In this document: positions 36,000-46,930 of the stretch, in pieces
Layout of the letters: each line of letters begins with the position of its first letter
Position numbering within the stretch: position 1 is the stretch's first letter
DNA from: Linyphia triangularis
Taxonomy: Eukaryota; Arthropoda; Arachnida; Araneae; Linyphiidae
Direction: 5' to 3'
Length of the DNA: 64,000 nucleotides
NCBI GenBank assembly: GCA_963978545.1
Contig: OZ021721.1
Span: 100,399,418-100,463,417, forward strand
Notes under the pieces: generated by a model
What the model was told of the DNA's origin: nothing
The model's database searches: none
The model's input: the letters and a program-made list of their open reading frames with translations, nothing else
Program-made: the position numbers and the translations under genes

Positions 36000-36570
36000 A
36001 TATTCATAAGTTCCTGAACTGAAATGGAAGACTGGCTTTCAAACTAATAGCATCGGTGACGCGTAAAGCCCCAGATTCAGTCATTTACCGCCCATAGATT
36101 ATCGACTTATTCCCTTAATGAGAACCTCCATCACATTCCCAAATGGCATTCCTCCCAGGAAATCGGCCACACTGCCCAATGTCCAACCAAAGAAGGCGAC
36201 AATCTCATCGCCTGGATTGAATTCCTGGGCATACATTACCAAATGAAAACGGGTGCTATTCCATGAAGGCTATTGATTAAACAGGCCGAGCGTATTTGCT
36301 TTAGCATCGCCCAAAAGTGAAACCCTATAAGCCTGCTTTTCCAGGCGACCGCCCTCGTCTAATCTCCATCAAGAGGTATGATTGCTAGGTAGGGTTGGTG
36401 CACCCTCCATATCAATCAGTCGGATAGAGCATAGTAATAGCCCGCAGCTACTTTCTTGGCTAGCTATTGAATAACACCGATCAATCATTGATTAGCCAAC
36501 CTCTCTGCACTTACCCTCTAGCGGGGGGTGTTGATGCTCAGACGGTGGAGTAATTAAAAATGCAAATAGA
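36000..36570. promoter_or_regulatory. Candidate enhancer with Exd/Hox-like and homeodomain sites
   Basis: The strongest conserved-element candidate in the window: about 500 bp of balanced composition with no coding frame. It includes GATCAATCATTGATTAGCC near 36480 (TGATTGAT on the minus strand, the Exd/Hox composite form), TATTGATTAAACAGG, GGAGTAATTAAAAATGCAAA and GATTGAATTCCTGGGCATAC. It lies 25 kb downstream of sall with no intervening host gene. Enhancer identity is inferred. Confidence 0.42.
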
Positions 36571-37619
36571 TGCGAAAGTGTCGGGGTATATTTTTTCTGG
36601 AAGGGGATGCATAATTTTCATTGTAGTGAGTAAAGGATTGCAACCTTATCATCCGCGAACGAGACTTGTAATTGAATAAATTATTAAAAAAATTCCTGTG
36701 TTGAAGTTGAGTTTTCAGCAGTACTCAATTTCTTAGGCCGTAGGCCCATAGTCTAAAAAAAAGGGGATTAAAAGACTGGGTACCCACTACTACCTCTAGA
36801 CGTTTACATTTAGTTATGGGATACTCTATTTTATAGGAAGATGGGTTTTTGTTCTTTCCCTAAGTTGCTCTGATGTGACTTTTAAGGGGTTGAAATGCAA
36901 ACAAAAAGTAATCTAAAACATGATAGATCTGCACATCTATATATATAATTATCTTGCGTGCCGCCCAAATTCGGCTGTATTTCTGTGAGGAGAATGGCAA
37001 CGACTTCAAACAACCAATCACAAATCTTTTAAATGTGCTTTAGGCCCGAGTTTCCAAATTCAGCAATCCAGCCAATCACAATATATCTTTTGAAATTTGA
37101 CTTCTGGTAGAAGTCAACAACTTGAATTAGCTATATTTTGTTTTCTCATTACTGATACAAATTATTGCCTATTTAAACCGTATTGATTTAATATTTACAT
37201 TGATGCCGGAATAAATAGACGCAAGATGTGTACATTTCTTTTGGATTGAAATTCTATAAAAACTAGGTTTTTCCGAAAAATTGTCTTTTAAAATTCCAAG
37301 TCGGGTACTGATTCTGCACCAAGAATTAAGCCAACAAATGTCAGTCGACGCCCTTTTTTTAGTAACAAGTGAATTGTCTATGGTTGCCATAATTTGGCGC
37401 GGTTTTATGTAAACAATTCTCGGTGCAGAATCCGTACCGTACTTTAAGGTTTTATTCATATTTATATTTGAACTCTTTCAGTATATACACTGTAAAAAAA
37501 ACCCGTCACTTATACGGAAATTCCCAATATTATCAACGGTTTAAATCCGTAAACCTGAATTTACGGTTTAAAGCAGTTTTCGTAGGCAAGGTTACAGTTA
37601 ATAACCGTCATTCACCAAG

Positions 37620-37705
37620 AATCGCTCTCTGCGCATGCGCGTTACGCCTTCCTTCGAAAACGACGCCGAGCATGTTTGTTTTGAAAGAAAGTGGCTTCTT
37701 TGGTA
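37620..37705 (+). promoter_or_regulatory. Promoter-like patch with NRF1-type palindrome and possible first exon
   Basis: Just inside the left end of the 5.7-kb element lies TGCGCATGCGCG (37630-37641), the form bound by NRF1/Ewg-type activators. About 30 bp further an ATG at 37671 opens MFVLKESGFFG, and the frame meets the splice-donor-like GGTAAG at about 37702. A pyrimidine-rich TTTTTTTCAG acceptor-like site lies at 38233-38242. This could be the decayed 5' exon of the element's own gene. Unproven. Confidence 0.35.
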
Positions 37706-39576
37706 AGTTTCTTTTCATTATAATGATCAATTAAGCATTCATATCAATCATTCATCATAATCATTTATCAATTAATTTGTTCATTGCTATGAAATTCATG
37801 TATGTACATAAAATTACATCAGAATCAGAAAATGTTTATTTTATTGAATGTAAGCAAAAACAGCGATGTTGTTCTATTGTTTTTCTGAAACATATGCGTG
37901 TGATATAGAATATTGTACGTAATATTTCACGAGTTTGTAAGAGTTGTAAAACTAAATGAAGTTTAATTAACTGCATTGGCTATCATTTAGAAATGTGCTC
38001 TTTAGTTTTGTAATAACTTTTGAATGTTTTGGCACAAATTTTGCAAATGAAACTTCGGAAGATCAGATTTGATATCTGAGAATTAAAATTTTATTTAAAA
38101 ATTACTTACTACAGATGTAGTTTAGGACATTTTTTGGGGGCGATTTTATTTGTTATTTTTTTCTTCTGGGTAATTGTAGTTTTTGTCAAAGAGTTTTATT
38201 TTAAGTTATATTTTATACTTTATTTGTTTTGTTTTTTTCAGGAAAAATGCAGTTTGTAACAATGGGTTTTTATTTTAAGTTAGCATACTTTAATTTTATT
38301 ACTTAAATTTTAATTTGATTTTATTATTGTTTATGTTTTAACTTATTCAGTTACCATGTTTTTGATTTTTTTTATCGCCAAATGCCCCACTACATCTGTT
38401 CCATTGTGTGAAGTTTCAGTCAAACGACACTGCAGTTTCATTGCGATTGTTTCAAATCAAAGTCTGCTGGGATTGCCTTAGAAATCACTTGGGAACATTT
38501 TCAGTCTCTTACATGGCACCTACCGCCTTTGACTGAAGAAAATCATGTTCCTCAACATTAGATAGCTTATTTGTCAAGACAAGATCATCTGTCATAAATG
38601 TTATCGTACTTGGTCACTGGCAAAAGTAAGGGAAGGGCTGGTGATCTTTGGGATTGAATTAATTGCAAAACAGATTTTTAAAATGTTGCTGTTTTCAAGT
38701 ACTATAGCATTGGTGTGATGATATAGCCTTTCAATGCAGGGGTTAAAAGACCTCTTCATTTTATGAAATGTGTTAGTTGAATTAATGTAAAATTCTTTAA
38801 AAACGTAGCTAAAAAATGAACCTACGTTTGTGAGCAAAGAAAAAAGATTTTCTTTCAATAAATTTCTTTTTTTTAGCGTTAACGGATAGTAGTAATTGAG
38901 AATTTCTAATCCATTCCTTCCGCAAATTATCGTTTTATCGCTTATAACATTAAATGCCATGAACCTAATGATATAATAAGAAATAGTGTTGTGTGAAATA
39001 TTGAGTCTTTATTTTAAGGAGATAAACTTAAATTTTATTTTTGAAGGAAATTAATCCATTTATCCCATCCCTAGACTACCCAATTGATGTGCAGATCCAT
39101 ATTTCAAAATAAGGTTTTTAAAAGATGATTTCATGCTAGCTAGTTCATTTGACTCTTTTCACGAGTGTAAATATATGTACATAAGGATGATAAATTTTAC
39201 AATATTTTTCATATTTTGTACAGTTTATTGGAATTTTTCAAAAAGAAACTACCAGTTGTGCTGAATGCCTTGCTGTACAGCAGTTTTATCGCTGGCTCCT
39301 AACAACTCCTTAGACTTTAAAAGTTCTCTGCACTTTTCAGGTAAACTATCGAGATTCTTTTATTTTAGATAGGATTTAGGGACAAATACAACTCTATTTA
39401 TTTGAAGTGAGAATACTGTTGGAATAAATTTTAGTGCTTTTAGAATAAATTTACTTAGTGTATTATAATTAGAATTAAACATTTTTATTTCTTGCAACGT
39501 TCAGTGGTAAGCTAAGTTTTATAAGAACTTGCTTGTTTCACCTTTGTTAGAGGTGCTGTACTTAAATAACACTAAT

Positions 39577-40000
39577 ATAGAGTGGCCACAGAACCAGGAA
39601 AACTTGGAAATCGGGAAAATGTCAGGGAACTATCTCATTCTGGAAAAAAATCAGGGATTTTTTTTAAATTTCACAGAAATCAGGGAAATTTTCTTTGTTC
39701 TGAAGACACGTTTTCCTGATCATCCACATTTTGGCGCCATTTACCCAGAGAATTGTGGCGGTAATCGTTGAAAATGTAATGTTTCGGAATAATTTGAACT
39801 TTTCATTACCGCCAAAACTATTTTTAAAAAATTGGCACGTTATCTCTTTAGCTAACATGTTCTATTTGATCAGGATGTCTACACTTCTGGATAAGTTGGG
39901 GAAATTGGATAAAAAGTTTGCCATAAAATCGGGGAATATTTTCAGAAATCCATCATGGAAATCAGGGAACTTTTTTTCGTAAATTTTGTGGCCACCCGGT
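39577..40000. mobile_element. Element bounded by GTGGCCAC inverted ends
   Basis: GTGGCCAC at 39582-39589 and 39988-39995, with the ends reading AGTGGCCACAGAACC and TTTTGTGGCCACCCGG. Internally the word AATCAGGGAA recurs at least four times (around 39620, 39650, 39680, 39960). No frame with a recognisable domain. It sits inside the 5.7-kb element. Superfamily not assigned. Confidence 0.5.
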
Positions 40001-40214
40001 AATAGTAGTTTTGATAATCTGCTATCATTTACATACAAGTGTTTATTTCATTTACTATTTGAGGTTTGTTTTAAAAATAGTTTTGCTTTTGTGAATGCTA
40101 ATTATGACATTAGTATTGTTACAGAGCTATGTTAGTGGCATTTAAAAAGCTTAAACACTGGTTGTAATTGCACATAAAAGTTACCAATGCATATAAAGGA
40201 TTTATATTAAAAAC

Positions 40215-40490
40215 TTTATTTTGATCTGTATCACAGGTGCTTCTGGGTATGAATCCAGACAAAGGCTCAGTCACCGCAATGATGTTCCGATACCTGCTCT
40301 ACCACAACCACGGGTCCCAGAGACGCCCAAGAGAACGTCCCCCAAAGCATAATACCGCCACCACCGGCCTGAGGGAGCACTGTACATGACCTACTGTACA
40401 TTGAGGGAGCAACTGTTCGCCTGAAAGACTATCCTGACTCTGCCATCTGACCAGGCAACTCGATCAGGCCGATATCCTTGCTAAGGAGAA
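40215..40490 (-). pseudogene. Tc1-like transposase fragment
   Basis: On the minus strand, 40385 down to about 40290 reads TVLPQAGGGGIMLWGTFSW then ASLGPVVVVEQ, matching the conserved central Tc1 transposase segment (QAGGGxxMxWGxFSW..LGP). Upstream, about 40480-40400, DGRVRI resembles the preceding Tc1 DGR-R motif but in a shifted frame. The reading frame breaks and stops soon after, and the catalytic DD34E aspartates are not present in what survives. Dead remnant. Confidence 0.65.
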
Positions 40491-41310
40491 TTGCAGGATT
40501 TCAACGTCTCCCTCTTCCACACTTACTTTTTTGGAATTGTACTCTCTGGAAAAATCAAAGATCTCGGAGGAGTGGAAAACACCCCAACCCATAATTGGTA
40601 CAAGGGCTCGAAACCGGGTTTGTCCCTTGACCTCCCGTGTGACAGACATACCCGGACTGTTCTATCAAGGCTTGCTAGCGGTCACATCAAGTGCCTAACT
40701 TTCAACGAGGGCACGAAAACCTTTGCCACCTGCACCAAGTGCCAAAATCATCAGACCTCTCCTGAGCACCTCTTGGATTGCATTGGACTCTCTAAGGAGG
40801 ATCTCTTTGTCACGCACTCTGGTCACCAAGAAAGAACAGAGGTGAGTTCAAAGATTGCATTGGGTTTATTGTTTACACTGCAAGCATAAGCAACGGGCCG
40901 CCACACCGAGGGGGAAGTAGTGAACTTCTTACGCTTACCAGGGCTGGTTGCGGCAGCGATTCCAAGGCGGTGACAGCTTTTCCGGTACACTTTACGTCAG
41001 GTCCACCGACCAGCGGTAACCTAAACACCAACTCGGTGTATCCTACAGGCTAACTGAGCCTAAACATAAAACTAAAAAAACCCAGCAAGCAGCCCCGAAG
41101 ACCTTAACTAGCTGCTTTTATTTACCAGGCCGCTTGGACATGCGCTCTCGCCGATGTTGTGGCTGACCAATCAAGGTGAAGATGTGCAGAAGAGGTGCGC
41201 ATGCCAGGTTGAACCGTCACATCTTTAGCAATCCTCTCCTAGTCTTCGACTTCCTTTTAGTCAACGAACTTGTAGATCTTGTCTGACTCCGTCAGACAGT
41301 GAGGATTAGC
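40491..41310 (+). pseudogene. 3' end of a non-LTR retrotransposon ORF2, interrupted
   Basis: An open stretch at 40491-40889 contains HNWYKGSKPGLSLDL, then RTVLSRLASGHIKCLTF and CTKCQNHQTSPEHLLDCIGL, a pattern seen at the C-terminus of RNase H-bearing non-LTR elements common in spiders (WY...PG.SL, a Cys-X2-Cys / His / Cys cluster). The expected ending NPLLVFDFLLVNELVDLV followed by a stop reappears at 41234-41290, after a 400-bp insertion. A GCAACAACAACAACA tail follows at 41311. 5' truncated, as is usual for such elements. Confidence 0.65.
40814..41215. mobile_element. Insertion within the retrotransposon remnant
   Basis: Separates ...LSKEDLF from the terminal ...NPLLVFDF segment. GTCAC occurs at both edges (40809-40813 and 41216-41220), a possible 5-bp target duplication. 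The inserted sequence is GC-richer (CGGGCCGCCACACCGAGG, GGTTGCGGCAGCG) with no coding frame of its own. A solo LTR is possible, but TG/CA ends are not evident. Confidence 0.45.
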
Positions 41311-41792
41311 AACAACAACAACAGGCAACTCACTCCCACACACAGAAGTAAGTGAAAGAATGATTCTTCAGACTCTCCAGCAGCAGTTAAATACCACTTC
41401 CACCTGATCACGTGCCTTCCACGTCATCCAGGCGAGTTCATTGCAAAATGTAGGGGTGGTCATCTTTCAATTTTAACTTAATTTTCTTATGTGAATACAT
41501 TGAATTATTAGCCTTTAAAAAATTTTTAAGTATGTTTACTGTGGTAATTTGGACATTTTATAAGATGGTGATTTTGTAGAGTCATAATTATTCAGATATA
41601 ACTTGCATTGGTCAATTTTGAAAATTTATTAGATGTGTTCAATAATTTGTACATTCCGCAATCTAAATTTTTCCTTTTCGTATATTTTGCATATTTTTCT
41701 AAACTGAAAAATTAATAATGATTTTCATATGGCCTTAAAAGTTGCTGCAGCTTGTATTAATTGATATGATTAATTATTCCTAGAAATTTTTT

Positions 41793-42015
41793 AATATTTT
41801 GTTTATTAAATAAAGTAATCTGAACCACTTTTCATTCGTGTGTATTGAAATTTTATAATTATGTATACTTTTATACTGTCAATTTTGAAAATTTATTAAA
41901 TATGTTTAATAATTATTAGATGTGTTTCAATAATATTTTGTTTATTAAATAAAGTAATCTGAACCACTTTTCATTCGTGTGTATTGAAATTTTATAATTA
42001 TGTATACTTTTATTA
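41793..42015. repeat. 139-bp direct duplication
   Basis: About 84 bases starting AATATTTTGTTTATTAAATA at 41793 recur nearly identically at 41932, including CCACTTTTCATTCGTGTGTA. High identity implies a recent event. Confidence 0.85.
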
Positions 42016-42613
42016 TGTGTATTGAAATAAAATTATATTTTTATCAAATTTAATTTGTTTTACTTAATACTTATATATATACACAGTGTCATAAAATACA
42101 TTTAAATCCTGTCGCGTTAAAAAATATTTTGAAAGTTAGTAAATTATTGCATTTTTTTAATGTTTTAATCAAATTGAAAGTCTAGGTAATCATAGTATAG
42201 ATAACCAAATAAATTTATTATTATAGTTTGATATAAGAAAAGACTGATAGCTATTAATAAATTATTTTGTGTTACATGCTCATTTTGTGATATATTTTTT
42301 ACCTTTCTATTTATGTTGAAGGATTACCTTATTGCTTCGGAATTTTTTTTTTTGTTTTAATTTATAATGGGACATAGAATATTTTGCTGTGATACAGAAT
42401 TGTACTTTAATTTTTATGATTTTCATCCATTGAATATGGTCATTATTACTAACAAAACCTTTAGCAGAACACAAATGCCTTCTTGATATTGTAAACTGTG
42501 TTTAATACTAAAATTAATCATATATTTTGTGGCAGAAGCTTTTCCATCTACAATTGTTTCTTAATATTTTGCAAAAGCAAACCGTTCACTTACATTTGTA
42601 AACCTTTTTTGTC

Positions 42614-43110
42614 ACTGCAAGTTTTTGTGTAAAATAGAGAAAAACTTCGCTTATAGGGGTAAACTGTTTCTTATACAGAAAAATTTCTGTGTATTTTATA
42701 TGAAATTTATTGCAGAAAGTTTCCGTGTACTTTACGGGGGAAATTGTATTTTATATGGAATTGACCTTATTCAACACAGAAATTCTGTTTATTTTACAGG
42801 TGGAAATTGCATTTTGTATGGAATCAACGTACTTAATACAGGAAATTTTAATTTATTTTACGGGAGTAAATTATTTTGTATGAAATTACCGTATTTAATA
42901 CGGAAAGTTTATGTTTATTTTACGGGGGATCAATGTTAGTAACCAGTCAATAACCGTTTTTAATACGAAAAGTTTCCGTTTATTTTACGGGAGAAAACTG
43001 TATTTTGTACGGAATGACCGTAATTATTACTGAAAGTTTCCGTTCATTTTACGGGAAAAAACCGTTGCAATCAGTCAAAAACCGTATTTAATACGGAATG
43101 TTTCCGTATT
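42614..43110. repeat. Subterminal ~60-bp repeat array of the CACTG element
   Basis: TTTATTTTACGGG-type words recur at roughly 57-66 bp spacing (near 42732, 42790, 42855, 42917, 42974, 43035), each followed by an ACTGTATTTTGTACGGAAT-like phrase and an ACGGAAAGTTTCCG near-palindrome. Units closest to the right terminus are best preserved. Subterminal arrays of this kind are usually transposase-binding sites. Confidence 0.75.
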
Positions 43111-43111
43111 T

Positions 43112-43158
43112 TTTACGGTTTTAAACTGGCGACCCAGCTGCCAGTTTAAAACCGTAAA
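43112..43158. repeat. 19-bp perfect stem hairpin near the element's right end
   Basis: 43112-43130 (ends in GGTTTTAAACTGGC) pairs exactly with 43140-43158, with a 9-nt loop GACCCAGCT. It lies 24 bp inside the right terminus of the CACTG element. Confidence 0.9.
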
Positions 43159-43638
43159 TTTGACGGGATTTTTTTTGCAGTGTATACACCGATAAAGACT
43201 GAGCACGGAATTTTTATTAAGAATATTAATGCTGAAAATTCACAATAGATTGAATAAGAATTTAAGCATTCCGGATAAACCACAATTTTTTAAAAAATAA
43301 ATTTTTATAATAATATAATTTTTCAGGTTATGATTTACCTTACGGTGCCTTTTGGCGACATTTAAAAAAAATCGTACAAGCGATTTAAAGAAAAAAAAAA
43401 AAAAAAAAACGGCGACTTAAAAAATTTATAAATAATGTTTTCAGTTTTATGGTACAATATCACTCTGCAAGATTTTTCTTGATTATGCAACTGAAATAGC
43501 GTTTTGCTGGGGCATATTTTAAATGCCTCACTTTGAAGCGAGCGAAGAGAGACTGGTTCGCTTCGCGAACCAAAAGGAATTGCGTAGCAGTACCGGAGGT
43601 TGACGTGCGTTAGCGAGCAGGGGGTGGTGCCCCCTAGT

Positions 43639-45570
43639 AAATAATAAATCAGTTATTACGAATAAATGAGAAAATTAATAAACATGCAATAATTTATGGA
43701 GAAATTTGAACCGTGGTACATGGAGCCAATTTAGATAAAGATTGTCAAAAAGGTAATGATATCAATAAGAGGATAACAAAAATGTCAAACTTTTTGAGAT
43801 TTAAAATAAAATCTGGAACTCAAAAAAATTACAAGGGAAATAAATGTAAAGACACAGTAAATGTTAGCAAATGCACAGTAAATAAATTTTAACCTATAAC
43901 TTAGGCACTTCCTCTAATTAAGCTGAGAAGAATAAAAAAAGAATTATCAGAAAATACCAAAGCTGTAGGTCGGGTTAAAATTCTCATCTATTGGGATCAT
44001 TTTCGGGAGAGGTAGGTACAGACCCTTCTACGCATCATTCACACAAAATACACTTTCTCTAAACAAGATAAAAAGATAATTAATTGCCCATGGGAGCCAA
44101 TCAAATAATAGTTTCATATTATATATTTATTTTGAGTATCTATTTTAAGTAGACGTTAAACGCACATTTAAATACATTAAGAAACAAGATCCTAATTTTT
44201 TTAAATGTTTTTTTTTAAGGGCACGTTTAAAAAGCGAAATACATGGAAATGCACCCTTTTAAAAATAATGTCAAATGACGAGAATTTTTCGTAATAATTA
44301 ACTTTTTACTCTAAAAATAATTACATACAAAAAACTCAATGAATTTCATTGATTAATAAGAAACGAGGTTTCTCTTGGAAACATACCTTCATAAGAAAGA
44401 TTCAGTTTCACACAATTTCGAAATGTTAAAAATAATAACCTAAAATATATATGGTTGAGTCTTCCTGCATATATTTCAACAGCTATAACACTAGTACGAT
44501 ACTACGTGATTTACGATGTCAAAATTACAGCTCTACTTGTGATATATCTTCACCCTACCGTCAAACATCACCACATCGCGCTAAATGGATGGAAAAATCA
44601 GGATAAAACACGCTATTTCTAGTTTACCGATATTTTAGGAAATCAAGAAAGAACTAATATGCTTATGGTGAATTCAAGTTAAATAAAAAGGAACTAGCCA
44701 ATCTATTAGCAATGGATGTACATAATTAAGGACGTAACCCCATCTAATATATGCAGAATTTTTTTCTGCCACATTTTTAAAAAACAAAAATAAATATGTT
44801 AGTATCTAATCAGATTGTCTGGATTTATCTGTATTTGAATTAATCGTTATGGATTTATCGATTTATGATATAAAAAAAAATTCATATCCGTTTATTACAC
44901 TTTATCATTTAAGAGGAAAACCAAGTAAGGATCATTCTCTTTACTAGTTATGTTACAATCTTCTAGCCCAGTGCATTTAGAAACTACTTTGTATAAATCC
45001 TTGAAATTTAGTGAGTAGTTATGAAAATGATCACTGGATGAAATGACATCAATTAAAAACTTGAAAATAGCTTTGAATCTATTTTATATTATATTTGAAA
45101 ACCTTTACGTCAATGCATTTGCAGTGGGTCTTTTGCTATTTCAATTTTTATTTATAATAGAGATGTTAAATGAAAACAATTTATGTCATTTCATTAAGTG
45201 ATCTTTTTCGCAACTACTCACCAATGTTTCAAGGTTTTATACAAAATGCTTCTAAAGGAGCTGGGCTAGAAGATTGTAACATAGCGAGTATAGGGAATGA
45301 TCCTTACAAGAACTTCGTCTTAAATTTTAAAAAGAAACAAAAACGTAAACTACTGACACGTTATATCTTTCATTTACTAAAAATTATCGTTGTTTGCTTC
45401 ATTATTATCGTTAATGGCATTTATCATATTTAGTTTATTATTCTACGAATTCCCTCCAAAGGGCATGAACATTAGAGACTTCTCTCCTGTTTTTGTTATA
45501 AACACTTACAGTTAGAAAGTATGAACAGAATTCCAAAATAAAAAATTTAAAAAAATCCAAAATGCGCATT
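43639..45570. other. AT-rich DNA, no gene supported
   Basis: An 87-codon frame at 45170-45433 has a hydrophobic C-terminal segment but the same composition as its flanks and no recognised domain, so I do not call it. No other structure noticed. Confidence 0.4.
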
Positions 45571-46372
45571 GTGTAATCTGCTGTTCGACTCTAGCTAGTT
45601 GGTCAATGGCAAAGCACAAATAAACCCCAGTTGCTGAAAAAAGAAACAGGTCGGGATCTTCCCTCTCCTTCCCCCAAATCAGTCAAATAGTCAGAGCCGG
45701 ACTATAAGATCTCTGATAGAATAAATGCTACAAAAAGCTCAATAATACATAAACTGATAAGGGGACTAGTAAAACTCAATGCATTTGAAATATTAAAGTT
45801 AAGAAAGTTAGCCCAACTATTTACCAAATATATTTACATACAGCTGTAATGTATCTACGATATTATGTAATACGATATATGTGTAATCTGCTGTTCGATT
45901 CTAGCTAGTTGGTCAAGGGCAAAGCACAAATAAACCCCAGTTGGTTGGTTGTTTTCAGATTATCTGGCGCCGTCAGCAACACGAGGGCTATAATGCGCCG
46001 AAACATTCGTCATTAGACAAGTCAACATATATTTACAAACACCCATGCCTAACACGGGACTCGACCCCGCAACCTCGCGGTCTAGAAGCTAGCACGCTAA
46101 CCACTATACCGTTTGGTCGGCCAAATAAACCCCAGAAGTTGAAAGAAGAAACCAGGTCGGGATCTCCCCTCTCCTTCCCCCAAATCAGTCAAATAGTCAG
46201 AGCCGGACTATAAGATCTCTGATAGAATAAATGCTACAAAAAGCTCAATAATACATAAACTGATAAGGGGACTATTAAAACTCAATGCATTTGAAATATT
46301 AAAGTTAAGAAAGTTAGCCCAACTATTTACCAAATATATTTACATACAGCTGTAAAATATCTACGATATTAT
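45571..46372. repeat. 310-bp tandem duplication, second copy carrying a SINE
   Basis: Copy 1 spans 45571-45880, copy 2 45881-46372. Both begin GTGTAATCTGCTGTTCGA and share TCAGTCAAATAGTCAGAGCC, AATAATACATAAACTGATAA and CAGCTGTAA..TATCTACGAT. They differ by a few substitutions and small indels. Copy 2 is longer only because of the SINE at 45941. Confidence 0.93.
45941..46121 (-). mobile_element. SINE family A, inserted in the duplicated segment
   Basis: Best-preserved copy. On the minus strand it has the GGCCGACCAAACGGTATAGT head, GTGGTTAGCGTGCTAGC, a GGTTGCGGGGTCGAGTCCCG B-box region, and 3' end AAAACAACCAACC. A 14-bp target duplication CAAATAAACCCCAG flanks it (45927-45940 and 46122-46135). 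The uninterrupted site is present in copy 1 of the tandem duplication, a built-in empty-site control. Confidence 0.93.
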
Positions 46373-46389
46373 GCGTTTAAGCTTTGCCA

Positions 46390-46930
46390 TGTTACGAAAT
46401 AGTAGCTAAAAAAGATACTGATGAAACGACCCCACTTTCCGCGGCAATGTATCCAAACATTGTCACCCTATGCTACATGGAATGTATCCAAACACCGCTG
46501 CCAGAATAAACGCTGCATAAAACCCCCCTGCGATAAGCACGCGAAGGTGAGAGGAGGGGTTAAGTATGACGCGCGTCGCCAGGCAACACACGATCAAAAA
46601 TTGACGCCTCCCCCACCCCTTATAGAAGGGGAGAAGTATCAAAAGTGGGGGAAGTGTTCGGGGTTGGATGGGGGAGGTCAAAGTGTTAATAAATCGAGTT
46701 GAGTGGTCTGTGTAGCTCATTGTTCTCGGCAAAGGGGTGACAGTGGATGATCGGGGTGCCGCGCGATAACGTGACGCGCGGCGAATATGGACGCGAAGAC
46801 ATAATCGCGTTGAAGAGATAGCGCCGTTATGGATGGATCTTGGAAGGGCCAATTTTCTGGGTGGTGGAGTTGCGGGACGTTATTTTCACGCGCTGTTTAG
46901 ATCCGATAATAGATCCCCCTTTGTCTGGTG
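46390..46930. promoter_or_regulatory. Candidate regulatory block, CpG-containing
   Basis: GC-richest non-repeat stretch outside the sall exon, with CGCGCGATAACG, GACGCGCGGCGAATATGG and GTTATTTTCACGCGCTG. Two opposed open frames overlap (46421-46702 and 46463-46852) and neither has a domain. A promoter or CpG-type regulatory element is possible. Confidence 0.33.

Larger units (their letters stand above)
37488..43182. mobile_element. 5.7-kb TIR element with CACTG termini, TATA target duplication
   Basis: The left end CACTGTAAAAAAAACCCGTC and the inverted right end CACTGCAAAAAAAATCCCGT match closely, followed on each side by more inverted ACGG/CCGT words. It is flanked by TATA (37484-37487 and 43183-43186), so a 2- or 4-bp target duplication. 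Subterminal ACGGAAA-type repeats are dense at the right end. CACT(A/G) termini with subterminal repeats recall EnSpm/CACTA elements; Chapaev-type is an alternative. No intact transposase is visible; the interior holds other elements. Confidence 0.7.
36936..43637 (+). mobile_element. Candidate Helitron, split by a 5.7-kb nested element
   Basis: Helitrons start with TC, end with CTRR preceded by a hairpin, and insert between A and T. At 36936 the sequence reads A|TCTATATATATAATTATC. At 43619-43635 there is a hairpin AGGGGG-TGGTG-CCCCCT overlapping CTAG, which ends at 43637 and is followed by T. A second hairpin, TGGTTCGC-TTC-GCGAACCA, lies at 43554-43572. Removing the nested 37488-43182 element leaves about 1 kb with no Rep/helicase frame, so it would be non-autonomous. 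Pairing these two ends is inference. Confidence 0.42.

Noticed and set aside
42625..42939. 104-codon frame with repeated Tyr/Gly/Asn phrases
   Set aside because: Translation of the ~60-bp subterminal repeat array of the CACTG element.
45170..45433. 87-codon frame ending in a hydrophobic segment
   Set aside because: Single-copy, AT-rich composition identical to flanks, no signal peptide or family resemblance.
46421..46852. Opposed 93- and 129-codon frames in a GC-richer patch
   Set aside because: They overlap each other, lack domains, and are expected in any stop-poor GC-rich patch.
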